Origin: DASWNP01 sp036399175
GTDB taxonomy: Bacteria; Acidobacteriota; Blastocatellia; Pyrinomonadales; Pyrinomonadaceae
Direction of reading: 5' to 3'
Assembly: GCA_036399175.1 (NCBI GenBank)
Contig: DASWNP010000036.1
Coordinates: 1-64,000 of the forward strand
DNA: 64,000 nucleotides
The translations under genes and the position numbers were made by a program. Each line of letters begins with the position of its first letter. Position 1 is the stretch's first letter. Below, one piece after another: positions 32,127-40,875 of this stretch. The notes under the pieces were generated by a model. The model did no database searches, was not told the DNA's origin, and saw only the letters and a list, made by a program, of their open reading frames with translations.

Positions 32127-34880
32127 ATGTTTTCACGGCGTCATCTACTTTCTGCGATTCTGACAGTTACGCTTCTCAACAGCTACCTGGCTGCGGCACA
32201 GACCACCGTACAGGAGCCGCGTACGGCGTCGCCTTCTGTAACGGCGTCATCCTCCGCGTCGGGCGTGCGCTTGACTGCGCCCGGAGGGGTCTTGCAGATG
32301 CGCGTTAAAATCTACGCCGCCGCAGGCGAGCTGGTTTTCGATTCCGGCGCACGTGCTGGCAACATCATCGACTGGAAAGTGGCCGACGCGCCGAAGGCTC
32401 TGGCCGACGGGTCTTATCTCTGCGTGGTAACAATCAAAGATTTGCGGGGCAAGCTCAGTCAAAGGCTGAGCGCCATCACCTTGAAGGCCGGGAGCGTCTC
32501 GCTCGGGCGCGCGAGCGAAGCGAGTGTCACGGCCGCTCAGAGCGAGGCGCTGGCCGCCGAGAGACAGTCGAAGAATATCGAGCCGGCGACGGGCGACAAC
32601 TCCGTCACCATCCTGCGCGAAGATAAGGAGCACGCCGTCACGCTCACGACGCACAACGGTCTCGACGGCCAGGTGACGAGCACTTCGGGCGCGCTCACCT
32701 TGCGCACGGGCGACGTGCTGACGGGGCAGGACAAAGAGCAGATGCGCATTACGCCCGAGGGGCGCGTCGGCATCGGGACAGAGAAGCCTGAAGCGACGCT
32801 CGACGTTGAGGGCACAATCCGCGCACGCGGCGGCATCGTCTTTGAAGACGGGACGGTTCTCAAGTCTGCTTCTAACGTGGCCGTCAGAACCAGCGCTCTG
32901 ACCTCCGACGAGACCGGCGATACTCCCTCGGCTTCGGGCACGGTTATTAACACGACGCCGGGCACACCCAACAAGTTGACTAAATGGACGGACGCCAATG
33001 GAACCGTCGGCGATTCAGCTATCACGGAAGTAAGCGGCCTGACGATATTCGGAGCCAACGCCCCGCTCTTCGGCTCGCTGCCTAACTTCCACGTCGTGGA
33101 CATAGTCGCTTCGGGAACGAAGACGCCCCTGACGCTCGTCGGCGGTAGCGGCTCGATGGAATTCTGGAAAGACAATGCGGCCTCGCAGGCTGTCGCCTTC
33201 GGTATGGCAGCGCCCGGCACGGCGACGACGAACGACATGGTATTTTCCACCTACAACGGCTCTTCTTGGAGCGAGCGCATGCGCCTGACGAACGGCGGCA
33301 ATCTCGGCCTCGGCACGACCGTCCCGACGGCGCGCATGGAAGTGGTCGGCGACGTTAAAATCACGGGCGGCGGTAGTGGTCTCATCTTCCCCGACGGCTC
33401 GAAGATGACGACGGCTTTAACCGGCAGCGGCAACGGCGGCGGCGGCAGCATGTCCGGCACGAACATCATCGCGGCGATTAACGCCCCCGACTCTGCCGGC
33501 GTCATCGGCGACCTGCACCTCTCCCCGACTCTCGCACGCCTCGGCGGCGCTAACCTCTGGTCTGGCTCGAACACTTTCGGCGCGGGGCTCTCGGCCAATA
33601 ACGCCGCCGTCACCAACGTCGGCAATCCGGTCAACGCGGGCGATGCGACGAACAAAGCTTACGTCGATTCCAACTTCGTCAAGTTCGTCCCCGGCGCGGA
33701 GCAGCTTTCGGTCGGCGACGCCAACGGCACTGCTCCCATGATTAACCTGCGCGGCGGCTCGACCTGTTGCTCAGGCCCCGGCGGCCACACGCCCGCATGG
33801 TTCAAGGTTTTCCAGAACGGCAGTTTCGTCGCCACCGGCAACCTCGGCATCGGCGTCTCCCCGATGCAGGGCAAGGGCTACCGCACCTCCTGGGACAGCT
33901 ACAAGGGCGCGTTCCGCTCCGGCTATGCCGACAACGAATGGGACGACGCCACCGTCGGCTTCTTCTCATGGGCGGGCGGCAGCAACTCGACCGCCGAAGG
34001 TCTCTACGCGTTCGCCTTCGGCGACACGAACTTCGCGCGCGCGACATCGAGCATCGCCTTCGGTAGCGGCAACGAAGTGAAGGGCGCGGCCGGTTTCTCG
34101 GCCGGTGCCGGCAACCGCGTCTGCGACACCTACGGCGTCGCCTTCGGCAACAAAGCTCAATCCGGCGGCCCGCTCATCAACGGCAAGTGCGACCCCGACA
34201 CCTTCAACATTCGCGGCCTCGCCGCCGTCGCCATCGGCTACAACGTGACCGCCGACCAGGATCACACGACGGCGCTCGGCAAATTCGCCTCGAACAACGG
34301 CTTCACGGGCACGTTCGTCTGGAGTGACGGCTCCGCCCAGCAGAGCGCCGACACCTTCCGCAACACGGCGAACAACGAGTTTGCCGCGCGCGCAACGGGC
34401 GGCTTCCGCTTCCGCACCAACCTCGGCGGCACGACCGGCTGCAACCTGCCTGCGGGCTCGGGCGTCTTCAACTGCACTTCGAGCCGTTACACGAAGGAGA
34501 ACTTCTCGCTCGTCCGGGGCGACGACGTGCTGGCTCGCCTGCGTAAGATTCCGGTCTCGACCTGGAACTACATCTCCGAAGGTCGTCAGACGCTTCACAT
34601 GGGGCCGATGGCCGAAGACTTCTACGAAGCTTTCCGTCTCGGCACGGGCAATACCTCAATCGGCGTGCAAGACCTCGCGGGCGTGAGTCTCGCGGCGGTC
34701 AAGGCGCTCGACGAGCGCACCCTCGAATTGCAGCAGAAGACCGCAGAGGTCGAACAGCTTCGCGGCGAAGTCAACGCCCTGCGCGCCGCCAACGCCGCCT
34801 TCGAGCAGCGACTCGCCGCTCTTGAGCAGAGCCTGAAAGCGGCGGCGCAAGCCTCTCAGACCGCTACGGAGCAGCGTTAA
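32127..34880 (+). CDS. Surface fibre protein with YadA-like repeats and C-terminal S74 self-cleaving chaperone
   Basis: 917 residues. Signal peptide (about 5-24), a FlgD-like beta domain (about 45-125), repeated tail-fibre-like segments of the form GRVGIGTEKPEATLDVEG and LGLGTTVPTARMEVVGD, a Gly-rich stem, then YadA-head-like repeats (SIAFGSGNEV, SAGAGNRV, VAIGYNVT). The C-terminus is a peptidase S74 intramolecular chaperone: Ser785 and Lys790 in SSRYTKENF fit the Ser-Lys dyad, followed by a long helix with Leu/Glu heptads. Such chaperones drive trimer folding and cut themselves off. The acidobacterial version is presumably a trimeric secreted fibre. Function unknown. Confidence 0.85.
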   Translation: MFSRRHLLSAILTVTLLNSYLAAAQTTVQEPRTASPSVTASSSASGVRLTAPGGVLQMRVKIYAAAGELVFDSGARAGNIIDWKVADAPKALADGSYLCVVTIKDLRGKLSQRLSAITLKAGSVSLGRASEASVTAAQSEALAAERQSKNIEPATGDNSVTILREDKEHAVTLTTHNGLDGQVTSTSGALTLRTGDVLTGQDKEQMRITPEGRVGIGTEKPEATLDVEGTIRARGGIVFEDGTVLKSASNVAVRTSALTSDETGDTPSASGTVINTTPGTPNKLTKWTDANGTVGDSAITEVSGLTIFGANAPLFGSLPNFHVVDIVASGTKTPLTLVGGSGSMEFWKDNAASQAVAFGMAAPGTATTNDMVFSTYNGSSWSERMRLTNGGNLGLGTTVPTARMEVVGDVKITGGGSGLIFPDGSKMTTALTGSGNGGGGSMSGTNIIAAINAPDSAGVIGDLHLSPTLARLGGANLWSGSNTFGAGLSANNAAVTNVGNPVNAGDATNKAYVDSNFVKFVPGAEQLSVGDANGTAPMINLRGGSTCCSGPGGHTPAWFKVFQNGSFVATGNLGIGVSPMQGKGYRTSWDSYKGAFRSGYADNEWDDATVGFFSWAGGSNSTAEGLYAFAFGDTNFARATSSIAFGSGNEVKGAAGFSAGAGNRVCDTYGVAFGNKAQSGGPLINGKCDPDTFNIRGLAAVAIGYNVTADQDHTTALGKFASNNGFTGTFVWSDGSAQQSADTFRNTANNEFAARATGGFRFRTNLGGTTGCNLPAGSGVFNCTSSRYTKENFSLVRGDDVLARLRKIPVSTWNYISEGRQTLHMGPMAEDFYEAFRLGTGNTSIGVQDLAGVSLAAVKALDERTLELQQKTAEVEQLRGEVNALRAANAAFEQRLAALEQSLKAAAQASQTATEQR

Positions 34881-34905
34881 TCACACTCCCTCAACTCAGA
34901 TAACA

Positions 34906-34959
34906 AAAACGTCTGCGGGCGTCTCTCTCGAATCTCGAAGAGACGCCCGCAGACGTTTT
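34906..34959. terminator. Bidirectional terminator
   Basis: A perfect 21-bp inverted repeat, arms 34906-34926 and 34939-34959, loop 12 nt, with A-run before and T-run after. It separates the convergent fibre gene and kup. Confidence 0.93.
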
Positions 34960-34990
34960 CTTACCGTCCTTCTCAACTTTCGCCCGCGCG

Positions 34991-36928
34991 CTAAATCTCG
35001 ACCTGCGCGCCCAGCTCGACCACCCGGTTCGGCGGCAGGCAGAAGTAGGCTGTGGCCGAAGAGGCGTTGCGCGACATCAGCGCGAAAAGTTTTTCGCGCC
35101 ACGCCGACATGCCCGGCTGCCTGCTCGCAATCAGCGTCTCACGACCGAGAAAATAGGTCGTGTTCAGAGGCTCGAAGACGGGCGCGGGCGGCTCCAGGTT
35201 CTCAAGGACTTCAGGGATGTCAGGGTCTTCCATAAATCCGTAACTGATAATCATTCGGTAGAACCCCTGACCGAGCGGCTCTACACGCACGCGCTCCTCC
35301 GGCTCGACGTGCGGCGTCTGTTTCGTCTTCACCGTTAGCAGCACGACGCGCTCGTGCAGAACCTTGTTGTGTTCGAGGTTGTGCATGAGGGCGGGCGGCG
35401 TGCCCGTCGCCGTGCCGTTCATGAAGACGGCTGTGCCGGGCACACGCATCGGCGGATGGCTGCCGATGTCGCGCAGGAAATCCTCAATCGGATGAGCGCG
35501 CGACAAAAGCCTCGCCGCCAGAATGCGACGCCCTTTCTTCCACGTCGTCATCAAGACGTAGATGAGCGCTCCGACGGCGAGCGGAAACCACCCGCCCGCC
35601 GGAATCTTGATGACGTTGGCGCTGAAGAAAGAGAGGTCGATGATCAGGAAAAAGGCCGAGAGCGAGAGAGCCACCGCCAGGTTCCATCCCCACTTTTCGC
35701 GCTCGACGACGCAGAGCAGGATGGTCGTAATCACCATCGTCGAAGTGACGGCGACGCCGTAGGCGGCGGCCAGATTGCTCGACGAGCCGAAGCCGACGAC
35801 AATCGCAATGCAGCCAATCATCAGCGCCCAATTAAGCGCCGGAATATAAATCTGTCCCCTCTCGGTCGAAGAGGTGTGCTCAATCTTCAGTCGCGGCATG
35901 AAGCCGAGCTGAATAGCCTGCATGGTGAGCGAGAAAGCGCCGGAGATTAAAGCCTGCGAAGCGATGATGGCCGCACAACTCGCCAGCACGATGAGAGGGT
36001 AGAGCGCCCATTCGGGAGCGAGCCGGTAGAAAGGGTTCTCGGCCGCCGAAGGGTTCTCGATGAGCAGCGCGCCCTGTCCGAGATAGTTGAGCAAGAGCGC
36101 CGGCAGTACGAGCGTGAACCACGCGACGCGAATCGGACGCTTGCCGAAATGTCCCATGTCGGCGTAGAGCGCTTCGCCGCCCGTGACGACGAGGAAGACC
36201 GTGCCGAGCACGAGAAAGCCGTGCCAGCCTTCGCGCAGAAAGAAGTTGAAGGCGTGAGCCGGATTGAGCGCCGCGACGACCGAAGGGTGGCGCACTATCT
36301 GCATCACGCCGAGCGCTGCGATTGCTCCGAACCAGGCCAGCATGACGGGGCCGAACAACTGCCCGACCTTCGCCGTGCCCCGACTCTGAATCAGAAACAG
36401 CCCGACGAGAATCGCCATCGTTATCGGAATCACGTAGGGCGCGAAGAGCGGCGTCGCCACGTTCAAGCCCTCGATAGCGCCGAGCACGGAGATGGCCGGC
36501 GTGATGATGCCGTCGCCATAGAGCAGCGCCGCGCCGAAGATGCCGAGCGCGACGAGCACGGGACGCTCGCTTCTGCTCAAAATCTTAATCGGCGTCGCTA
36601 GCGCCGTCAGCGCCAGGATGCCGCCTTCGCCTCGATTGTCTGCGCGCAGAACGAAGATGCAATACTTAATCGAGATGATGATGACGAGCGCCCAGAAGAT
36701 GAGCGAGAGCACGCCGAAGATGTTGCCGGGCGTGGCGGCGATGGCGTGCGGCCCGTGAAAGCATTCGCGCAGCGCGTAGAGCGGGCTCGTCCCGATGTCG
36801 CCGTAGACGATGCCGAGCGCCGTCAGAGAAAGCAGCGCGAGGTAGCGGCCGCGCGGCGCGGCGGCATGCGCGTGTCCCAGTTCGTCCGTGTTTGTCGTAT
36901 GGATTTCGGCGGAAGCCGTATGGTTCAT
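34991..36928 (-). CDS. kup: KUP-family potassium uptake protein
   Basis: 645 residues, a proton-coupled K+ importer of the KUP/HAK/KT family. Twelve hydrophobic helices occupy about residues 28-440; a cytoplasmic domain of about 150 residues follows. Signatures: LGIVYGDIGTSPLYALRE at the first helix, ALFYGD-like ALLYGDGIITPAISVLGAIEG (key run YGDGIITPAISVL) and the GGEALYADMGHFG segment. C-terminal phrases (IPEVLE, YFLGRE) are also typical. A promoter lies at 37010-37038 and a terminator beyond the stop. Confidence 0.95.
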   Translation of the reverse strand: MNHTASAEIHTTNTDELGHAHAAAPRGRYLALLSLTALGIVYGDIGTSPLYALRECFHGPHAIAATPGNIFGVLSLIFWALVIIISIKYCIFVLRADNRGEGGILALTALATPIKILSRSERPVLVALGIFGAALLYGDGIITPAISVLGAIEGLNVATPLFAPYVIPITMAILVGLFLIQSRGTAKVGQLFGPVMLAWFGAIAALGVMQIVRHPSVVAALNPAHAFNFFLREGWHGFLVLGTVFLVVTGGEALYADMGHFGKRPIRVAWFTLVLPALLLNYLGQGALLIENPSAAENPFYRLAPEWALYPLIVLASCAAIIASQALISGAFSLTMQAIQLGFMPRLKIEHTSSTERGQIYIPALNWALMIGCIAIVVGFGSSSNLAAAYGVAVTSTMVITTILLCVVEREKWGWNLAVALSLSAFFLIIDLSFFSANVIKIPAGGWFPLAVGALIYVLMTTWKKGRRILAARLLSRAHPIEDFLRDIGSHPPMRVPGTAVFMNGTATGTPPALMHNLEHNKVLHERVVLLTVKTKQTPHVEPEERVRVEPLGQGFYRMIISYGFMEDPDIPEVLENLEPPAPVFEPLNTTYFLGRETLIASRQPGMSAWREKLFALMSRNASSATAYFCLPPNRVVELGAQVEI

Positions 36929-37009
36929 AGCTACCCTGAGAGAAAGAATTTAGCTGCCCGTCCAAACGATTGATGTCCGGTCGCAGCAAAGCGAGACCGG
37001 AAGATTTAG

Positions 37010-37038
37010 CTTATAGTCGTTTTAGCTTTCGCGCGCAA
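37010..37038 (-). promoter_or_regulatory. Promoter for kup
   Basis: On the minus strand TTGCGC (37038-37033), 17 nt, TATAAG (37015-37010). The 5' leader (about 75 nt) contains a stem CCGGTC...GACCGG (36977-37000). The leader does not match the c-di-AMP riboswitch consensus often found before K+ transporters. Confidence 0.5.
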
Positions 37039-37153
37039 TTTGGATGGACGAATTAGTTTGACGTTCGGACGTTACCTGACGCCTGCCTTCGACGGCGTTG
37101 GTAAACTTGGCTGCCTGCGTTATCGTAAAAGCGTCGAAGGAGGTGTTGGCCGT

Positions 37154-37720
37154 ATGTTCTGTCCTCGATGTGCGACGCCGAACAGCGACGAGGTCAAATT
37201 CTGTCGCTCCTGCGGCTTTGAGTTGGAAGCCGTAGCATTAATCCTCAGCGGGCGCTCCGTCAGTCTCGTCGGCAACGAAGCGAGCGAGGTTGAATCTCAC
37301 TCGGCGAAGGATTGGTTGGAGAAGCGCGAAGAGGCCGTGAGGAACATCACCAACGGAGTTTCTCTGCTGACCGTCTCGCTGCTCATGGGCGTCGCTCTGG
37401 CGTTGTTCTTACCGGCAAGCTTCGACGCGCCTTGGATTCTTGTCTGGATGGTCTTCTTCGGCTGGATGGCCTGCTGGGGCGGAATCAACATCGGCAACGG
37501 CATCAGCCATTTGCTCCAATCCAAAAGCAGGCTGCGGCGTGCGGAGTTGTCGGGTCAGGAGTCGGCGAGCCGTTTGAAAACTGAGCAGCTATCACCTGCG
37601 CGCGAGCCGGCGACGTTTATGAAAGCTTCTTCTCATCCTGCTGCTGACGCAATACCGGCGCAGCCTTCGAGCGTCGCCGAGGGGACGACGAGGCAGTTAG
37701 ACGATTTTGTCGAAAAATAG
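37154..37720 (+). CDS. Zinc-ribbon membrane protein
   Basis: 188 residues. An N-terminal zinc ribbon (MFCPRCATPN...KFCRSCGFEL, four Cys) is followed by a linker, two hydrophobic helices (about 77-97 and 100-122) and a polar tail. The ATG at 37154 is chosen because GAAGGAGG lies 10 nt before it and the ribbon starts immediately. Such proteins are common in acidobacteria and of unknown function. The stop overlaps the start of the lipoprotein gene by 14 bases. Confidence 0.82.
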   Translation: MFCPRCATPNSDEVKFCRSCGFELEAVALILSGRSVSLVGNEASEVESHSAKDWLEKREEAVRNITNGVSLLTVSLLMGVALALFLPASFDAPWILVWMVFFGWMACWGGINIGNGISHLLQSKSRLRRAELSGQESASRLKTEQLSPAREPATFMKASSHPAADAIPAQPSSVAEGTTRQLDDFVEK

Positions 37721-38660
37721 GGTGGGCGGCTTGTCGAAGAATTGCCTGGCAGTTGTGTGTGGCTGCGTGCTGCTGCTTGCGGCTTGCGGCAGTCCGGCGT
37801 CGAAGCCCGAAGCGTCGAAGCTTGAGGGAGACGCTTACCGGCGCGAGATTGAGAAGTGGCAGGCCGGACGAGCGTCGGAGTTAACGAGCCCGAACGGCTG
37901 GCTGACGCTGGTCGGGCTCTTCTGGCTCAAAGAGGGCGAGAACAGATTCGGCGGCAACGCCTCGAACGAGATTACCCTGCCGCAGAACAAGGTAGCGCCC
38001 GTCGCCGGTTCGCTCTGGCTCGAAGACGGGGCGGTCAGGCTCGAAGCGCGAAAGGGCGTCGAAATCACGCACGAAGGCGAGCCGGTGGAGCGCGCCGTTC
38101 TGCAATCCGACGCCGATGCCCAGCCGACCGTCCTGAATATCGGCAGCATCAGCTTTCATACCATCAAACGCGGCGAGCGAATCGGCCTTCGCGTCAGGGA
38201 CAAGGATAATCCGGCGCGCGTCAACTTCGCCGGGCTCGATTTTTACGCCGTCGAGCCTGACTGGCGCGTCGAAGCTAGGTTCGAGCCTTACAATCCCTCG
38301 AAGATGATTCCGATTGTGAACGTCCTGGGGATGGTCGAGGAACAGGAGTCGCCGGGCGCGCTCGTCTTCGAGGTCAAAGGAAACTCATATCGGCTCGACG
38401 CCATCAGGGAGAAGGGCTCCGACCAGCTTTTCATCATCTTCGCCGACCAGACGAGCGGCCGAGAGACCTACGGAGCCGGACGCTACCTCTACGCCGACCC
38501 GCCTCGCGACGGACGAACAGTTACTCTCGATTTCAACAAAGCCTACAACCCGCCCTGCGCCTTCACGAAATACGCCACCTGCCCGCTCCCGCCGAGCCAG
38601 AACCGCCTCGCCCTCCGCATCGACGCCGGAGAGAGACGATACGCCGCCGAAGCACACTGA
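37707..38660 (+). CDS. DUF1684 lipoprotein
   Basis: 317 residues. A lipoprotein signal with lipobox LLAAC (Cys about residue 27) precedes a DUF1684 domain, recognised by SPNGWLTLVGLFWLKEGENRFG near the start, DPARVNF-like NPARVNFAGLDFYAV and the C-terminal DFNKAYNPPCAFTKYATCPLPPSQNRL (key run YNPPCAFTKYATCP). Function of DUF1684 is unknown. The listed TTG start gives a long n-region; GTG at 37722 is an alternative. Possibly exported to the inner face of the outer membrane. Confidence 0.88.
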   Translation: MSKNRVGGLSKNCLAVVCGCVLLLAACGSPASKPEASKLEGDAYRREIEKWQAGRASELTSPNGWLTLVGLFWLKEGENRFGGNASNEITLPQNKVAPVAGSLWLEDGAVRLEARKGVEITHEGEPVERAVLQSDADAQPTVLNIGSISFHTIKRGERIGLRVRDKDNPARVNFAGLDFYAVEPDWRVEARFEPYNPSKMIPIVNVLGMVEEQESPGALVFEVKGNSYRLDAIREKGSDQLFIIFADQTSGRETYGAGRYLYADPPRDGRTVTLDFNKAYNPPCAFTKYATCPLPPSQNRLALRIDAGERRYAAEAH

Positions 38661-38977
38661 GCCGGGTTTTGACGGCTTTTCAAGCCGCATCAGTCTTTTC
38701 GGGAGACGTTATCGGGCATTTTCAGCAAGTTGTTTGTGTAGCGTGTCGAAAAAGCCTGAAGCGGGAGGTTGGCCGGGGTCTTCGTGTCTATTTGTCCTGA
38801 AATGGAACTTTGAGTTGGGTGGTGAGTGCCTTTGGTGGGGGAGGAATGCTTTTTTTGTTTCTAAACCGCGAAAAATGGCTTTTTTTCGAGACTTGGGGAG
38901 GTTCTGTGTGATATATGTGCTGATGCAAGCTTTTCCAACTTTTCCCGATGTCACAGGAGGTAGTTCTAAATCCCACC
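38661..38977. other. Leader region upstream of HU
   Basis: A weak hairpin CGGCTT/AAGCCG (38673-38687) follows the lipoprotein gene. From about 38750 to 38960 the plus strand is strikingly G- and T-rich with runs of T (GCTTTTTTTGTTT, GGCTTTTTTTCG). This probably is the HU promoter and a structured or regulatory 5' leader. No ORF with coding character. Confidence 0.5.
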
Positions 38978-39289
38978 ATGGCGACGACCAAATCAGCCAA
39001 GAAGCGCATGACCCAATCCGAGGTGGTCAATCACTTTGCCGAGAAGTTCGAGATGAAACGCGCGCAAACCAAAGAGTTCTTTGAGGAATTAGCCAATCTG
39101 GCGAGCAGCGAGGTTAAGAAGAACGGGGAGTTTGCGCTGCCGGGCTTCGGCAAACTCGTGCTATCCGAGCGCAAAGCGCGCGAGGGTCGCAATCCGCAAA
39201 CGGGCGAAACTATTCAGATTCCGGCCAAAACTACGCTTAAATTCCGTGTCAGCAAAGGCATGAAAGATACCGTAGTTCCCAAAAAGTAG
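38978..39289 (+). CDS. HU/IHF-family DNA-binding protein
   Basis: 103 residues of the histone-like HU fold. After a basic N-terminal lead (ATTKSAKKRMTQ) come the helical dimer core, the beta arm region with GFGKLVLSERKAREGRNPQTGE and the arm tip and closing IPAKTTLKFRVSKGMKD. It bends and packages DNA. An AGGAGG at 38955-38960 lies 17 nt before this ATG; an earlier in-frame ATG at 38948 overlaps poorly with it. The terminator follows at 39322. Confidence 0.93.
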   Translation: MATTKSAKKRMTQSEVVNHFAEKFEMKRAQTKEFFEELANLASSEVKKNGEFALPGFGKLVLSERKAREGRNPQTGETIQIPAKTTLKFRVSKGMKDTVVPKK

Positions 39290-39887
39290 CCGTTCGTCTC
39301 TTATTTTTTCAGGAACTTACGCAAAAGACGCCGCCCGTGAGCCGGAAAACGCGAATCCCTCGCGTATAACTCACTGGCGGTCTTTTGTTTAGGCGTCAGA
39401 GCGGAGGCTCGCTGTACGCCCCTACCGTCGGCGGCGCGCTTTACGTGTCTTCCCTTTTAGCTATCTCCTCCGGCGACCGAAAAAGGCTTTTCCAAGCCGC
39501 CCGCACACAGGCTTTGCTCCCCCTTCGGCTGGCCGGAGCGGAAACTTACCGATAGCATGTAAAGCTAATAATAATAGAACTTAGCCCTATAGCGAGTCGT
39601 CCGAACGGCTCGCTTCTGCTTATCAAATAGCGGACTAAATCGATGCGGAAAATTTCTCTGGATTTTTGGGGGAAGTTTGGTTAGAATGCCTCTTTTCCAA
39701 AGCCCCCCTGCGCTGGTCTGGGTGTAGCCAATATGTATAGGCGTGTGCGGGGCTGCGCGAAAATTCCGGAGAATGCAACGAAAACGCATCCCGGTTTTTG
39801 ATAAACGCATCTAAAGTTTGCACTCGTAAATTAAAAGAGCCCCTTTCCGTTCAACGGAGGGTCGGAAACATAAGGAGCTGAGGTAAA
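39290..39887. other. Intergenic region between HU and small unknown gene
   Basis: About 600 bases. Contains the HU terminator (39322-39388), a hairpin-rich stretch at 39470-39560, an AT-rich segment (39560-39660) and a small inverted repeat TCCGTTCAACGGA near 39847. A compact promoter probably lies in the AT-rich part. No gene recognised. Confidence 0.5.
39322..39388 (+). terminator. Probable terminator after HU
   Basis: CAAAAGACGCCGCC...GTGAG (39322-39341) pairs with CTCACTGGCGGTCTTTTG (39371-39388) with one bulge, followed by TTT. The loop is about 29 nt. Confidence 0.65.
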
Positions 39888-40133
39888 GTGAATTTTACTA
39901 TGACATCACCGCTTGCCGAGCGGCTGAAGACAATCGACCACATTCAGGCACGTCGCTACTCGAAACTGTCGGGTGCGCCTCTGGATATTGCGACGGAAGG
40001 AATCCTGCGCCACCTGCGCGCCTGCGATCGGATGGACGTTAACCCGGATGTCGCAGCCGTCCGTGAAATTATCGACGATGCCCTGAACGGTCGGCGCGTT
40101 TTCGCCGAAACCTTCAACGACGTGGCGGCCTGA
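39888..40133 (+). CDS. Small conserved-looking protein, unknown function
   Basis: 81 residues from a GTG at 39888 with a Shine-Dalgarno (GGAGCTGAGGT) just before; ATG at 39900 is an alternative. The protein is soluble, mostly helical (AERLKTIDHIQARRYSKL, then VREIIDDALNGRRVFAE). No family recognised. A good terminator follows, so it seems a separate transcription unit. Confidence 0.65.
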   Translation: MNFTMTSPLAERLKTIDHIQARRYSKLSGAPLDIATEGILRHLRACDRMDVNPDVAAVREIIDDALNGRRVFAETFNDVAA

Positions 40134-40170
40134 GAGGCACGCACACCACTAACATACCAGAGCATTCCTC

Positions 40171-40213
40171 GCAAAGAGACCGCTCGGCCGCAAAGGCTCG
40201 CGGTCTCTTTTGC
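40171..40213. terminator. Terminator after the small gene
   Basis: GCAAAGAGACCG (40171-40182) pairs with CGGTCTCTTTTGC (40201-40213), with one bulged base and a T-run. Confidence 0.8.
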
Positions 40214-40305
40214 TGTCTGCATGTCAGAGAAGCACCGAGAGCACGTCTCGCATCTGCTTTCGGTCGCTCGAATCTTTTCTCGTCTCTGCAACGTGAGCGA
40301 ATTTA

Positions 40306-40869
40306 TCAGTCCGCCGCGTCAGCGTTGCGCATTATCCGGTAATGCATAATCGCCAGGAGGCTGAGTGCGTCGGTTATCTCCCCTCGAAGCGCCATGCGCA
40401 GGGCTTCGTCGAAGGCGACGCGGCGGACTTTCAATTGTTCTGTTCCTTCCGGTCGGTGCTCGCCCTGTTCGAGCCCTTCGGCGACGTACCAGATTGCCAG
40501 CTCATCCGTGACGGAATTTGAGAGATGCGCTTCTCCGAGCTTGCGCCAGTGGCGTGCGCGCAGGCCGGTCTCTTCTTCAAGCTCGCGCGCGGCGGCCTGC
40601 TGCGGGTCTTCCGTCTCGGCGCAGCCGCCTTCAGGAATCTCCCACGAATACTGTTCAAGCGGGTAGCGATACTGCCCGACGAGATAGATAAAATCCCCTT
40701 CGAGCGCGAGTATGCCGACAGCCCTGTTCCTGAAATGCACGACGCCGTAGATGCCCTCTTCGCCGTCGGGGCGAACCACTTGGTCTTCGCGTACACTAAT
40801 CCAGGGATTTTCGTAGACCTCTCTCGTGGAGAGCGTCTGCCAGGGGTTCTCTCTCTCGTCGGATGTCAT
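40306..40869 (-). CDS. NUDIX hydrolase, ADP-ribose pyrophosphatase-like
   Basis: 187 residues. The Nudix box GGCAETEDPQQAAARELEEETGL fits GX5EX7REUXEEXGU (key run ARELEEETGL). Upstream, GIYGVVHFRNRAVGILAL matches the ADP-ribose pyrophosphatase subgroup; the downstream stretch AHLSNSVTDELAIWYVAE supports it. It probably cleaves ADP-ribose or another nucleotide sugar. Its start (ATG 40869) is 6 nt from the stop of the upstream AI-2E-type gene, so the two are co-transcribed. Confidence 0.88.
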   Translation of the reverse strand: MTSDERENPWQTLSTREVYENPWISVREDQVVRPDGEEGIYGVVHFRNRAVGILALEGDFIYLVGQYRYPLEQYSWEIPEGGCAETEDPQQAAARELEEETGLRARHWRKLGEAHLSNSVTDELAIWYVAEGLEQGEHRPEGTEQLKVRRVAFDEALRMALRGEITDALSLLAIMHYRIMRNADAAD

Positions 40870-40875
40870 CTAAGC

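Noticed and set aside
32127..34880. Classical YadA-type autotransporter
   Set aside because: Head-like repeats exist, but there is no C-terminal trimeric barrel anchor; the C-terminus is an S74 chaperone.
36929..37010. c-di-AMP (ydaO) riboswitch before kup
   Set aside because: The leader is too short (about 75 nt) and lacks the conserved blocks; only one simple stem is seen.
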